Source: Micromonospora ferruginea (GTDB lineage Bacteria > Actinomycetota > Actinomycetes > Mycobacteriales > Micromonosporaceae). Taken from it: a stretch of 64,000 bases of DNA. The translations under genes and the position numbers were made by a program. How positions within the stretch are numbered: the stretch's first letter is position 1; each line of letters begins with the position of its first letter. The stretch lies in NCBI RefSeq assembly GCF_013694245.2, contig NZ_CP059322.2, forward strand, positions 2,724,001 to 2,788,000, given 5' to 3'. The notes under the pieces are model-generated. The model saw only the letters and a list, made by a program, of their open reading frames with translations, searched no databases and was not told where the DNA came from. Of the stretch, positions 37,540 to 45,947 are shown one piece after another.

Positions 37540-37986
37540 TCAGGCGTGCTTGGGCAGCACGACCACCCGGCCGAAGAACTCGTCGATGCGGCGCACCACG
37601 TCGTTGAAGTCGTCCAAGTCGATCGGCTTGGTCACGTAGGCGTTGGCCTGGAGCGTGTAGCTGCTGACCACGTCCGTGTCGGCGTTCGAGGTGGTCAGCA
37701 CCACGATCGGGATGGTCCGCAGGTCCTCGTCCCGCTTGACCTCGCCGAGCACCTGCCGCCCGTCCATCCGGGGCATGTTCAGGTCGAGCAGGATGACGTC
37801 CGGCCGCTGCGCCTCGGTGTGCCGGCCCTCGCGGCGGAGGAACTCCATCGCCTCCTCGCCGTCCGCGACCACGTCGATGACCTTGTCGACGTCCGACTCC
37901 TCGAGCGCCTCCTCGATCATCAGGACGTCGCCCGGGTCGTCGTCCACCACCAGGATGCGTACGGGGTTGGGTCGGGGCTGGCCCAT
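37540..37986 (-). CDS. single-domain response regulator (Rcp1-like)
   Basis: A 148-residue CheY-like receiver with no output domain. It has ILVVDDDPGDVLMIEEALEE, the phospho-Asp in DVILLDLNMPRMDG, the Thr in IVVLTTSNADTDV and the Lys in AYVTKPIDLDDF. The DDDPGD start and EEAL helix match the Rcp1 type that partners phytochrome-like kinases. No kinase gene is adjacent, so its phosphodonor is elsewhere. ATG at 37986 starts right at the domain. It lies 68 bp downstream of the STAS gene in the signalling island. Confidence 0.92.
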   Translation of the reverse strand: MGQPRPNPVRILVVDDDPGDVLMIEEALEESDVDKVIDVVADGEEAMEFLRREGRHTEAQRPDVILLDLNMPRMDGRQVLGEVKRDEDLRTIPIVVLTTSNADTDVVSSYTLQANAYVTKPIDLDDFNDVVRRIDEFFGRVVVLPKHA

Positions 37987-38054
37987 GGGGCACCTGCTTC
38001 GTCTCGGGGAGGGCGCCGGCACGCGGCCGGCCGCTGGCGGGGAAATCTATCCGA

Positions 38055-38402
38055 TCAGGAGCAGGCCGACGCGGTCGGGTCGGTCGGGTCGCGGCGGTGT
38101 GCGAGCACCTCGGCCAGCCCGGTCACCTGGAGCACCCGGGCCACCCGGCCGCTCGCCCCGGTCAGCCGCAGCCAGCCGCCGTCGGCGGCGACGAGGTTGT
38201 CCCCCCGGACGAAGGCGGCGATGCCCGTCGAGTCGCAGAACGTCAGCTCGGTGAGGTCCACCAGGAGTTCCCGCCGGCCCTCGGCGACCAGCCGGTCGAT
38301 CGTCGCGTTCAGCTCGCCGGCCGTGCTCAGGTCGAGTTCACCGGCGAGCCGGAGACCGGCGCCGGCCTCGCCCCGCTGGGCGTACGTGACGGTGAACGTC
38401 AC
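38055..38402 (-). CDS. STAS-domain anti-sigma factor antagonist (1)
   Basis: A 115-residue SpoIIAA/RsbV-like protein. It has LRLAGELDLSTAGELNATIDRLV, then ELLVDLTELTFCDSTGIAAFVRG. The Ser of DSTG is the usual site phosphorylated by an anti-sigma kinase and dephosphorylated by a PP2C enzyme. Unphosphorylated protein would bind the anti-sigma factor and free sigma. GTG at 38402 with GAGAGGGG upstream is used. It is third in the minus-strand run after the PP2C and cobalamin-binding genes, 76 bp downstream of the latter. Confidence 0.92.
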   Translation of the reverse strand: MTFTVTYAQRGEAGAGLRLAGELDLSTAGELNATIDRLVAEGRRELLVDLTELTFCDSTGIAAFVRGDNLVAADGGWLRLTGASGRVARVLQVTGLAEVLAHRRDPTDPTASACS

Positions 38403-38478
38403 CGTGGCCCCTCTCGCTCCCACCGCAGGCGAACCCTTGCAGTGCAGCAAGTATAGGGGCCGGCGGGCCGGCCGCGAG

Positions 38479-39531
38479 TCAGCGGCCCGCGGTCGCCGCC
38501 GACAGCCCGCCGACCACGGCCCGGCCCCGGTCGAGGAAGGCCGCCGCCCGGGGGAAGTCGCGCAGCTCCTGTCCATAGTGGTCGAGCGTCAGGCCGACCG
38601 CGCCCGCCGGCACGCCGCGACTGACCAGGATCTCCACCAGCCACTCGACGAACTCGGTGAACAGCGTCCGATCGTCGACGTAGAGCGCGGCGGCCAGGAA
38701 GTCGACGATGTAGCCGAGGTCACCGACCGTGGAGTCGAGCTGCGCCGGGGTGTAGTCGGCCACCGCCGGCACCCGCTCGCGCAGGTCGGCCAGCGCGCTG
38801 TCGATCAGCTCGCCACGGCGCTTGACCAGGCTGGCGTACTCGTCGTCGGCGAGGTGGTCCAGTCGCGCGGGCGGCGTCGCGCGCAACGCCCGGTCGTCGG
38901 CGACCAGGTCGGCCGCGGCCGGCGCGTCCGGCGCCCACGGCACGCCCAGCACCCGGGCCCAACGGCCGTCCGCCCCGAAACCCCGGCCGCCGACCACCAC
39001 CGGCACGTCGGAGCGGCGGCACGCCTCGATCATGCGGTGGGCGTGCGGCAGCCGCATCGGCAGCGCGCAGGCCAGCGCCACCGCGTCGGCGTCGTACCGG
39101 TGCAGGTAGGACACCAGGTGCGCGGCCGGGACGCTGGCGCCGAGGAAGACGACCTGCCAGCCGCGCAGCCGCAGCACCTCGGCGACCAGCCGGGCCGGCA
39201 GCGCGTGCCACTCACCGTCCATGCAGGCCATCACGATCCGGCCGCGGGTCGGGCGGGGATCGGCGTACGCGGCCACCGCCGCCACCACCCGCTCGCTGAT
39301 GTGGGTGGCGGCGTGCTCCTGGGCCACACTCCACTCGTTGCGCGCCCACCGCTCCCCCACCTCGGCCTGGGCCGGGGCGACCAGGTCGAGCAGCACCCGC
39401 TCGGCCGGCACGCCGGCCTCCAGCAGCCCCCGGGCCACCGCCACCGCGGCCTGCTCGTCGGCCTCGGCCAGGCACTCCAGGTAGCCGGGGAAGGCGTGGG
39501 CCGGATCGGCCCCGACGGTCGTCGCGCTCAC
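38479..39531 (-). CDS. cobalamin-binding photoreceptor-like protein (CarH sensor module without HTH)
   Basis: A 350-residue protein. A helical cap domain (residues 10-85) has RWARNEWSVAQEHAATH. Trp62, nine residues, then Glu72-His73 reproduce the W-x9-EH signature that senses adenosylcobalamin in CarH/LitR photoreceptors. The His following that Trp in CarH is Ala here. The Rossmann B12 domain (97-225) has MDGEWHALPARLVAEVLRLR, with His109 as probable axial ligand, and VVVGGRGFGADGRW. A helical domain of about 120 residues ends the protein in place of a DNA-binding domain. GTG overlaps the PP2C stop (GTGA), so the output is probably protein-protein signalling. Confidence 0.88.
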   Translation of the reverse strand: MSATTVGADPAHAFPGYLECLAEADEQAAVAVARGLLEAGVPAERVLLDLVAPAQAEVGERWARNEWSVAQEHAATHISERVVAAVAAYADPRPTRGRIVMACMDGEWHALPARLVAEVLRLRGWQVVFLGASVPAAHLVSYLHRYDADAVALACALPMRLPHAHRMIEACRRSDVPVVVGGRGFGADGRWARVLGVPWAPDAPAAADLVADDRALRATPPARLDHLADDEYASLVKRRGELIDSALADLRERVPAVADYTPAQLDSTVGDLGYIVDFLAAALYVDDRTLFTEFVEWLVEILVSRGVPAGAVGLTLDHYGQELRDFPRAAAFLDRGRAVVGGLSAATAGR

Positions 39532-41291
39532 GCGGGCAGCTCCCTCGATCGGTCGGCGTTCCTCGGCTCCGGCACCGCGTGCAGGTGACGGGTCGCCCGA
39601 CCGGCCGGGCCGGTCGCCCGCAACGCGAGCACCGCGATGTCGTCGTGGTCGCCGTGGGCGAGCCAGTCGCAGGTCACCTGCTCGATCCGCTCGGCCAGCG
39701 CCGGCGCGGGCATCCGGTGGCAGCCGGTCACCGCGTTGAGCAGCCGGTCGGCGCCGAACTGCTCGTCGCCGCGCCACCCGCCGCGCGCCTCGGTCACCCC
39801 GTCGCTGTAGAGCAGGCAGGTCTCCCCCGGCGCCAGGTGCACGGTGGTCTCGCCGATCCGCGGGTCCGGCACCACGCCGATCAGCATGCCGCTCAACGGC
39901 ACCACCTCGACCTCGCCGGACTCGCGCAGCACCAGCGGCGGCAGGTGCCCGCCGCCGGCCAGGGTCAGGGTCAGGCCGCCGTCGCGGTGCGGACGCGTCA
40001 CGCCGAGCACCATGGTGGCGAAGCGGCCCTGCCCGTGCGCCTGGGTGGTCTCCAGCAGGGCGTCGTTGAGCAGCTTCAACAGCCGGCCCGGCTGGCTCTC
40101 GACCCGGTGCAGGGCGTGCAGGCACTGGCGGAGCTGGCCGGTGAAGACCGCCGCCTCCACACCCTTGCCGGACACGTCGCCCAGGAAGAAGACCGAACCG
40201 CCGTCGGCGAGCCGGTGCGAACCGTAGAAGTCGCCGCCGATGCGCAACCCCGCCTGCGCCGGGCGGTAGGCCGTGCCCCACTGCACGCCCGAGGCCGCCG
40301 CCGGCTCCACCGGCAGCAGGCTGGCCTGCAACGTGTCGGCGACCTCGGCCTGGTCGCGGTAGAGCATGGCGGTGGTCAACGCCGCCCCGGCCCGGGCCGC
40401 GAACGCGCGGACCAGGTCGACGTCGGCCTGGTCGTACCAGCGGCCGGCACGGCGGGCCACCAGCAGCACGCCGGCCGGGGCCTCACGGCCGGGCAACGGC
40501 ACCACCCGGGCGGTCGCGCCCGGCACGTCGAGACCGGGCAGCCAGCCCGCCTCGGCGGCCTGCTCGACCAGCCAGTCCAACGCGTGCGGCTCGGTGCCGG
40601 AGAGGCCGGCCTCGATCGCCGCGGGCAGCGCCGCGGCCGGCAGCACGCCGCTGTCCACCGCGGGGGCCTCGTCGTCCACGCGGGTCGACCGCCACCAGCG
40701 GGCCCGGCCGGAGCGGGGCGCCAGCACCAGCACCGCCACGTCGGCGATCGTGGGCACGGCGAGGCGGGCCACGGCGGCCGCGGCGCGGTCGGGGTGCAGC
40801 GGATTGCCGAGCTTCTCGCCGACCACGGCGAGGAAGAGCGAGCGGGCCCGCTCGGCGAGCAGCGCGTCGGCCCGGCTCACGCTCTCGGTGACGTCCTCGA
40901 CGTACCAGCAGCGCCGGGCGAAGGAGAGCGGCACCGGGCGCACCCGCAGCCGTCGCCGGTGGTGGGTGAACTCGGCCGGGCCGTCGCCGCTCAGCGGCGC
41001 CACGCCGGCGGCGGCGAGCACCTCACCGGCCACCACCTCGGGCACGAGCCGCTCGGCGACCGGGCTCACGTGACGGACCACACCCTCGGCGTCGCAGACG
41101 ATGAGCCCCTCGCGGAAGTGCTCGACCACCTCGGACCAGTCCGGGACGGCGGTGACCTCGTGGTCGGGGGCCAGCGGCGGGAGGGCAGACGTCATCGAGA
41201 CGGCGGCCGGCCACGCTGAAGCCCGTGCGGCACTCGGCGTGGAGATCCGTCCGTCGCCCGGGTCGGAACCCCTGACGTCGGCAGCAGTCAC
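39528..41291 (-). CDS. PP2C (SpoIIE-type) phosphatase with PAS and GAF sensor regions
   Basis: A 587-residue protein. A PAS-like region (about 45-150, EGLIVCDAEGVVRHVS) is followed by a GAF-like region (165-320), then a PPM/SpoIIE domain. The latter has LRIGGDFYGSHRLADGG, FFLGDVSGKGVEAAVFTG, LLYSDGVTEARGG and DHDDIAVLAL, all with the metal-binding Asp residues. It should dephosphorylate STAS proteins such as the three encoded nearby. No membrane helix is seen. GTG at 41291 is the longest start; ATG at 41195 would remove a low-complexity head. It leads the run into the cobalamin-binding gene, overlapping by 4 bp. Confidence 0.92.
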   Translation of the reverse strand: MTAADVRGSDPGDGRISTPSAARASAWPAAVSMTSALPPLAPDHEVTAVPDWSEVVEHFREGLIVCDAEGVVRHVSPVAERLVPEVVAGEVLAAAGVAPLSGDGPAEFTHHRRRLRVRPVPLSFARRCWYVEDVTESVSRADALLAERARSLFLAVVGEKLGNPLHPDRAAAAVARLAVPTIADVAVLVLAPRSGRARWWRSTRVDDEAPAVDSGVLPAAALPAAIEAGLSGTEPHALDWLVEQAAEAGWLPGLDVPGATARVVPLPGREAPAGVLLVARRAGRWYDQADVDLVRAFAARAGAALTTAMLYRDQAEVADTLQASLLPVEPAAASGVQWGTAYRPAQAGLRIGGDFYGSHRLADGGSVFFLGDVSGKGVEAAVFTGQLRQCLHALHRVESQPGRLLKLLNDALLETTQAHGQGRFATMVLGVTRPHRDGGLTLTLAGGGHLPPLVLRESGEVEVVPLSGMLIGVVPDPRIGETTVHLAPGETCLLYSDGVTEARGGWRGDEQFGADRLLNAVTGCHRMPAPALAERIEQVTCDWLAHGDHDDIAVLALRATGPAGRATRHLHAVPEPRNADRSRELPA

Positions 41292-41495
41292 CAGCTGAGC
41301 CCCACTCTCCTCGTCGACATCCGCGAGGCGCCGGAGCGGCGCCTGTGGTCACATCTCGTCACCCCACCCTACGCCGGTCCACCCGTACCGCCACTCGGCC
41401 GAGCGGTGGGCGCCCGGCACGCGCCGCGCGGGCAGGGCCCGGCATTGTTACGATCCGGTCGTCCCTGCCCGACCGGCAGCCTGCGGAAAGGCGTG

Positions 41496-41882
41496 ATGGT
41501 GGTATCCCAACGGAGAAAGCCCGAAGCCGCACCGCTGACCATCTCCGTGGACCGCTCCGACCCGGCCGCCCCGGTGGTCGGCGTCGGCGGCGACCTGGCC
41601 TACGCCACGTCCGCGCCGCTGCGGGCCGAGGTCGACCGGCTGCTCGCCGAGCGCCCCGCGGCGCTCGTGTTCGACTTCGGCGGCCTGAACTTCTGCGACA
41701 GCACCGGCCTGTCCGTGATCGTGCACGCCTGGCGCGAGGGCCAGCAGGCCGGCACCGCGATCGAGCTGCGGGCGGTTCCGCGCTTCCTGGAGACCATCCT
41801 CGACATGACCGGGGTCACCGGTCTGCTGGACCGCTCGCCGGTCGACGGCCGCTCCGCATCCGGTTCGGCCGCCTCCGCGTGA
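41496..41882 (+). CDS. STAS-domain anti-sigma factor antagonist (2)
   Basis: A 128-residue STAS protein. It has VVGVGGDLAYATSAPLRAEVDRLL, then LVFDFGGLNFCDSTGLSVIVHAW with the phosphorylatable Ser in DSTG, and FLETILDMTGVTGLL. ATG at 41496 follows GGAAAGG. It is divergent from the PP2C gene across about 200 bp that must hold both promoters, and followed by another STAS gene 43 bp on. The pair may target different anti-sigma factors or form mixed complexes. Confidence 0.92.
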   Translation: MVVSQRRKPEAAPLTISVDRSDPAAPVVGVGGDLAYATSAPLRAEVDRLLAERPAALVFDFGGLNFCDSTGLSVIVHAWREGQQAGTAIELRAVPRFLETILDMTGVTGLLDRSPVDGRSASGSAASA

Positions 41883-41925
41883 CCCCGGGGGTTTCCGCAC
41901 CACGGTCGACTGGGAACATGGACGC

Positions 41926-42273
41926 ATGCTCTCCCCGCTGTTGACCATCGAGGTGGATCGGCTCGATGCCGGATCCGCCCGGCTGCGGCTGGCCGGCGAG
42001 CTCGACTTCGACACTGCCCCGGAACTCGTCGCCGCCGCCGCCGAGCTGCGCCGCGCCGGCCACCAGGAGCTGTGGCTCGACTTCGCCGGGGTGACGCTGT
42101 GCGACTCGTCCGGCCTGAGCGCGTTGGTGGTGATCCACCGGTCCGGCACCGGAGGTGTCCACCTGATCGACATGACCCCGCGGGTCCGGCAACTGCTGGA
42201 CCGCACCGGTCTGGCCGAGTTGCTGCCCACGCCGCCCCGTGCCGCGCCGGGCGACGCCCGCGAGGTGGGCTGA
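41926..42273 (+). CDS. STAS-domain anti-sigma factor antagonist (3)
   Basis: A 115-residue STAS protein. It has ARLRLAGELDFDTAPELVAAAA, then LWLDFAGVTLCDSSGLSALVVIH with the target Ser in DSSG, and VRQLLDRTGLAELL. It differs clearly from the preceding STAS protein, so this is not a recent tandem duplication. It is probably co-transcribed with it. A strong hairpin terminator follows. Confidence 0.92.
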   Translation: MLSPLLTIEVDRLDAGSARLRLAGELDFDTAPELVAAAAELRRAGHQELWLDFAGVTLCDSSGLSALVVIHRSGTGGVHLIDMTPRVRQLLDRTGLAELLPTPPRAAPGDAREVG

Positions 42274-42305
42274 GGCAATCCGCGACCGGATCCCGGGACG
42301 GGGGT

Positions 42306-42338
42306 GGCCCCCGACCCTGGGACCAGGGGTCGGGGGCC
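42306..42338. terminator. bidirectional hairpin terminator
   Basis: A perfect 12-bp stem GGCCCCCGACCC/GGGTCGGGGGCC encloses a nine-base loop. It lies between the convergent third STAS gene and the 99-residue hypothetical gene. Confidence 0.75.
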
Positions 42339-42349
42339 GGGAGGATGGC

Positions 42350-42649
42350 TCAGGCGGCGGGCACGGCCGGGCGCGACCCGGCCCGTCCCGCCGGCGCCGG
42401 CTCGGCGTCCTCCGGCACGCCGGAATCGGGCGTCTGGAACAGATAGCGGACGAAGTTCGCGTCCGCGTCGTCGTCCTCGCCGGGCCACTGGCCGACGCAG
42501 TCGACGCCGACCACCTCGCGCCCGCCGCCGTCGTTCTCCTCCAGCAACGCCCACAACGTCACCGGGTAGCACCGGGTGGCGTCCGGGCCGAGACGCCAGC
42601 GGGCGTACCAGCCGGGGCGGGCGGGGACGATCTCCACGATCCGTTTCAT
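42350..42649 (-). CDS. small uncharacterised protein (99 aa)
   Basis: A 99-residue protein that begins MKRIVEIVPARPGWYARWRL. It then has an acidic stretch (EENDGGGREVVGVDCVGQWPGEDDDADANF) and YLFQTPDSG, and ends in a Pro/Ala tail. The N-terminal RxVEIVPAxPGWYA pattern looks like a beta-rich small domain found in actinobacteria. No function can be assigned. ATG at 42649 starts the conserved-looking part. Confidence 0.65.
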   Translation of the reverse strand: MKRIVEIVPARPGWYARWRLGPDATRCYPVTLWALLEENDGGGREVVGVDCVGQWPGEDDDADANFVRYLFQTPDSGVPEDAEPAPAGRAGSRPAVPAA

Positions 42650-42835
42650 GACGACCTGCCCTTCCGCGTGCGTCGGAAGTTGTCCGGTCCCTGCGATCCT
42701 GCGGCCCCGCCGGGTGAGCGCCCCTCACCCGCAGCGAATGAAGCGGGTCGCTCCGCGGGCGCCCGTTAGCTTCCCGGCAGCGCCGGGAACGCCTCCGGCG
42801 CAAGCGTCACCGACCCAGGAACGAGGTGCGAGGAG

Positions 42836-43807
42836 ATGCGCAAGCAGATGGAGGGCGACAACCAGCGCCGCCGGGCCCTCGCCCGCCAGGCCCGGGAACA
42901 GGGGCTGCGGCCGAGCCGGACCGGCGCCAGCCTGAGCGCGTCCAAGCAGGTCACCTCGCTGGACCGGCACGACCGGTCCGGCCCGCCGCCGGCCGGCCGG
43001 CACAAGCCGGACAGCACGCGTGGCGGACCCGCGCCGCCGCCGGTCGGGGTGGCGGAACGCCCACGCCCGCTGCCGGACCCGCTGCCGGACGCGGCCACCC
43101 CGATGGGTTACCGGGCTCTCGTGGACGCGGTGAGCCGGCGGGCCGGCGTCGACTTCGCCGAGGCGAAGGTCGCCGCGGAGGCCACCGTGCTCGCCCTGGC
43201 CTGGGCACTCGACGAGACCGAACGGGAACGGCTGCTCGACGCGGTGCCGGTGAAGCTGCACGACGTGGTGCCGGTGGACGGCATCGAGCGGCGGCAGGAC
43301 CTGCCGGGCTTCCTGGCCGAGGTCGGGCGGCGCAGCCGGCTCACCCCGGAGCAGGCGCGCTACCAGGCCGAGGCGACCCTGGCCGCGCTGGCCGACGCCG
43401 ACGCCGAACTGGTCGGCTCGCTGCGCGTACCGGACGGGTTGCGGGACCTGCTCGCGCCGGCCGACTACGGCGGCGGGCTGGTGGGCGTGTCCTCGGCCAC
43501 CGCGCCGCTGACCGAGCCGGAGTTGCGGGACGCGCTGGCCTCGCTCCCCTACTGGTCCAGTGACCGGCGGTCGCTGGTGCGCACCATCGAGTTGCCCGGC
43601 GGCAACCTGGACCGGGTGCTCGACCGGCTGGACCGGCTCAAGGCCGCCGGCGGGCGCGGCCCGCAGATCGGCCGGCCGGACCCGGACAACGCGGTGCTCA
43701 CCGTCCGGACCCAGCAGGTCGACGCCGTCACGGCGGCGGACGTGGACCTGGCGCACCGGGTCGACGCCGCGATCGACGAGGCCGGCGCCGGCATGGCCGC
43801 CGGCTGA
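42836..43807 (+). CDS. DUF2267 plus pterin-4a-carbinolamine-dehydratase-like fusion protein
   Basis: A 323-residue protein. A basic, Pro-rich head of about 85 residues is followed by a DUF2267-type helical repeat (about 90-208; VSRRAGVDFAEAKVAAEATVLALAWAL and LTPEQARYQAEATLAALADA). The C-terminal region (about 230-318) has the pterin-dehydratase fold pattern (LPYWSSDRRSLVRTIELPGG; AVLTVRTQQVDAVTAADVDLAHRVD). The catalytic His-His-Pro of true dehydratases is missing; the loop reads GRGPQIGRPDPDN. A binding or structural role is more likely than catalysis. ATG at 42836 precedes a KQMEGDNQRRRALARQAREQG head typical of DUF2267 actinobacterial proteins. Confidence 0.75.
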   Translation: MRKQMEGDNQRRRALARQAREQGLRPSRTGASLSASKQVTSLDRHDRSGPPPAGRHKPDSTRGGPAPPPVGVAERPRPLPDPLPDAATPMGYRALVDAVSRRAGVDFAEAKVAAEATVLALAWALDETERERLLDAVPVKLHDVVPVDGIERRQDLPGFLAEVGRRSRLTPEQARYQAEATLAALADADAELVGSLRVPDGLRDLLAPADYGGGLVGVSSATAPLTEPELRDALASLPYWSSDRRSLVRTIELPGGNLDRVLDRLDRLKAAGGRGPQIGRPDPDNAVLTVRTQQVDAVTAADVDLAHRVDAAIDEAGAGMAAG

Positions 43808-43810
43808 GCA

Positions 43811-43863
43811 TAAGGAGGGGCCCCCGCTTAACGCCTCCGGTATAGGCGGGGGCCCCGCCTAAC
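43811..43863. repeat. GGGGCCCC-core intergenic repeat, copy 7
   Basis: Same family (linker TTAACGCCTCCGGTATAGG), directly after the DUF2267-fusion stop and 20 bp before the spermidine-synthase-like gene on the same strand. Confidence 0.92.
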
Positions 43864-43882
43864 ATCTGCACGGCCCGGTAGC

Positions 43883-44677
43883 GTGCCGAAGGTGGAGAGC
43901 GGCGCCGAGGTCCTGGAGATCGTCGTGGACCCGGCCCGCCCCACCGGCCGGACGCTGCTCGCGGACGGGGTGGAGCAGTCCTACGTGGACGTGGCGAACG
44001 CCCGCCACCTGCACTTCGAGTACGTCCGGCGGATCGCCGCCGTGATCGACCTGGCCGCGCCACCCGGCCGGCCGCTGACCGCCCTGCACCTGGGCGGCGG
44101 CGCGCTCACCCTGCCACGCTGGCTGGCGGCGACCCGGCCCGGTTCCGCGCAGCGGGTCGTGGAGCGCGACCCCGGCGTGGTGGAGCTGGTCCGCCGGCGG
44201 CTGCCGCCGGTGCCGCCGGAGGTGGCGGTCACGCTCGGCGACGCCCGCGAGGCGGTCACCGAGGCGCCGGCGGAGGCGTACGACGTGGTGGTGGGCGACG
44301 TCTACCGGGCGGCCCGGATGCCGGCGCACGTCGCCGCCGTGGAGTTCGCCGCGCAGGTGGCCCGGGTGCTCCGCCCGGACGGCGTCTACCTGGTCAACCT
44401 CACCGACCTGCCGCCGTTGGCGCACACCCGCGCCCAGGTCGCCACGCTGCGCGCCGTCTTCGGCGACGTCTACCTGGTCACCGACCGGCGGATGCTGCGC
44501 GGCCGGCGGTACGGCAACGTGGTGCTCGCCGGCACGCCGCGTCCCGGGCGACTGCCGGTGCGCCGCCTCGCCACCCGGGTCGCCGCCGACCCGGTGCCCG
44601 GGACCGTGCTGCACGCGGCGACGCTCGACGCGTTCGCCGCCGACGCCTGGCCGGTCACCGACGCCGACCTGACCTGA
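43883..44677 (+). CDS. spermidine synthase-like SAM-domain protein
   Basis: A 264-residue Rossmann protein of the spermidine-synthase superfamily. It has the N-terminal beta strand VEQSYVDVANARHLHFEYVRR, motif I LTALHLGGGALTLPRWLAAT, the acidic residue in VVERDPGVVELV and AYDVVVGDVYRAARMPAH in place of the canonical GGGDG and D-x-T-D sites. This actinobacterial subgroup is usually fused or solo and of unknown substrate. True polyamine synthesis is doubtful because the diamine-binding residues are not evident. GTG at 43883 is the longest start. Confidence 0.8.
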   Translation: MPKVESGAEVLEIVVDPARPTGRTLLADGVEQSYVDVANARHLHFEYVRRIAAVIDLAAPPGRPLTALHLGGGALTLPRWLAATRPGSAQRVVERDPGVVELVRRRLPPVPPEVAVTLGDAREAVTEAPAEAYDVVVGDVYRAARMPAHVAAVEFAAQVARVLRPDGVYLVNLTDLPPLAHTRAQVATLRAVFGDVYLVTDRRMLRGRRYGNVVLAGTPRPGRLPVRRLATRVAADPVPGTVLHAATLDAFAADAWPVTDADLT

Positions 44678-44756
44678 CCTGACCTGAGCCGGCCCGCTCC
44701 GACCGGCCCGGCGGGCGGCCGGGTTTTCCGCCGGGCAGGGCGGGTAGCCGCGCCGG

Positions 44757-45938
44757 ATGAGCGTCGCCGAGGACCGGTCCACCGCCCGCCGGACGCTGAT
44801 CGTGATCGGCCTCGTGCTGGCCACCGTGGTCGGGTTGGCGCTGGTCTGGGCGACTCGGCGGGTGCTCGTCTGGGGCCTGGTCGCGGCGTTCCTCGCAATC
44901 GCCCTCAAGCCGCTGGTCGACCGGCTGGAACGCCGGATCCGCCGGCGCGCGCTCGCCACCCTGCTGGTCTTCCTGGCCGCGTTCGCGCTGTTCGCGGCGC
45001 TGGGCGCGTTGATCGTCGTGCCGCTGGTGGACGAGCTGGGCCGGCTCGCCGACCGGGCGCCGCACGTGGTGCACGAGGCGCAGGCCGGACGGGGACCGGT
45101 CGGCGAGCTGCTGGACCGCCTGCACCTGCTCCGGTACGCCGAGCCCGGCCGGCTGCGCCAGTACGGCTCCCGACTCGGCGAGCCGACCGTGGGACTGGTC
45201 CGGGGCGTGGCGCAGGCCGTCGCCGCGCTGGTCACGGTGGTGGTGCTGGCGTACCTGATGGTGCTGGAGGCGCCGCGGATCGTGGCGGGCACGCTGCGGC
45301 TGGTCGGTGACGGCCCGGCGGAGCGGTTGCGGCGCATCGGCCGCGACACGTCCCGCATCGTCACCGGCTACCTGAGCGGCAACCTGCTGATCAGCGTGAT
45401 CTGCGGCGGCCTGACCTTCGGCGTGCTGCTCCTGCTCGGGGTGCCGTTCGCCGCGGTGATCGCCCTGGTGGTCGCCGTGGTCGACCTGATCCCGCTGGTG
45501 GGCGCCACGCTGGGGGCGATCGTCGCGGCCGGCGCGGGGTTCGCCCGCTCGCCCACCGCCGGCATCGTCGTGCTGGTCTTCTTCGTCGTCTACCAGCAGG
45601 TGGAGAACCATCTGCTCCAGCCGGTCATCATGGCCCGCGCGGTCCGGCTGAACCCGTTGACCGTGCTGGTCAGCGTACTGCTGGCGGCCGAGTTGGCGGG
45701 CCTGGTCGGCGCGCTGCTGGCGATCCCGGCGGCCGGCGTGGTCCAGGTGCTGCTGCGCGAGTTCGTCCCGGCCGGACGGCTGGCCCTGGCCGCCCCGGCC
45801 GACCCCGGGCCGGACCAGCGTGCCGGTCGGCCCGGCGACCCGCCACCGGCCGGCGGATCAGACCCCCGCACGGCGCCACGGCCACCGGCCGGTGGGTCGG
45901 CTCCCGGCACCCGGGACCGCCCGCCGGCCGGTGGCTGA
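44757..45938 (+). CDS. AI-2E family transporter
   Basis: A 393-residue membrane protein with about eight helices. An N-terminal pair (LIVIGLVLATVVGLALVW; VLVWGLVAAFLAIALKPLVDRL) is followed by a long cytosolic loop. The C-terminal bundle contains VVDLIPLVGATLGAIVAAGAGF and the signature VFFVVYQQVENHLLQPVIMARAVRLNPL. Relatives include TqsA (AI-2 export) and Na+/H+ antiporters; substrate assignment from sequence is unsafe. The tail is Pro/Gly-rich repeats (PPAGGS). ATG at 44757 follows the spermidine-synthase-like gene by 79 bp. It is convergent with the dehydrogenase gene. Confidence 0.9.
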   Translation: MSVAEDRSTARRTLIVIGLVLATVVGLALVWATRRVLVWGLVAAFLAIALKPLVDRLERRIRRRALATLLVFLAAFALFAALGALIVVPLVDELGRLADRAPHVVHEAQAGRGPVGELLDRLHLLRYAEPGRLRQYGSRLGEPTVGLVRGVAQAVAALVTVVVLAYLMVLEAPRIVAGTLRLVGDGPAERLRRIGRDTSRIVTGYLSGNLLISVICGGLTFGVLLLLGVPFAAVIALVVAVVDLIPLVGATLGAIVAAGAGFARSPTAGIVVLVFFVVYQQVENHLLQPVIMARAVRLNPLTVLVSVLLAAELAGLVGALLAIPAAGVVQVLLREFVPAGRLALAAPADPGPDQRAGRPGDPPPAGGSDPRTAPRPPAGGSAPGTRDRPPAGG

Positions 45939-45947
45939 GCGCCGACG

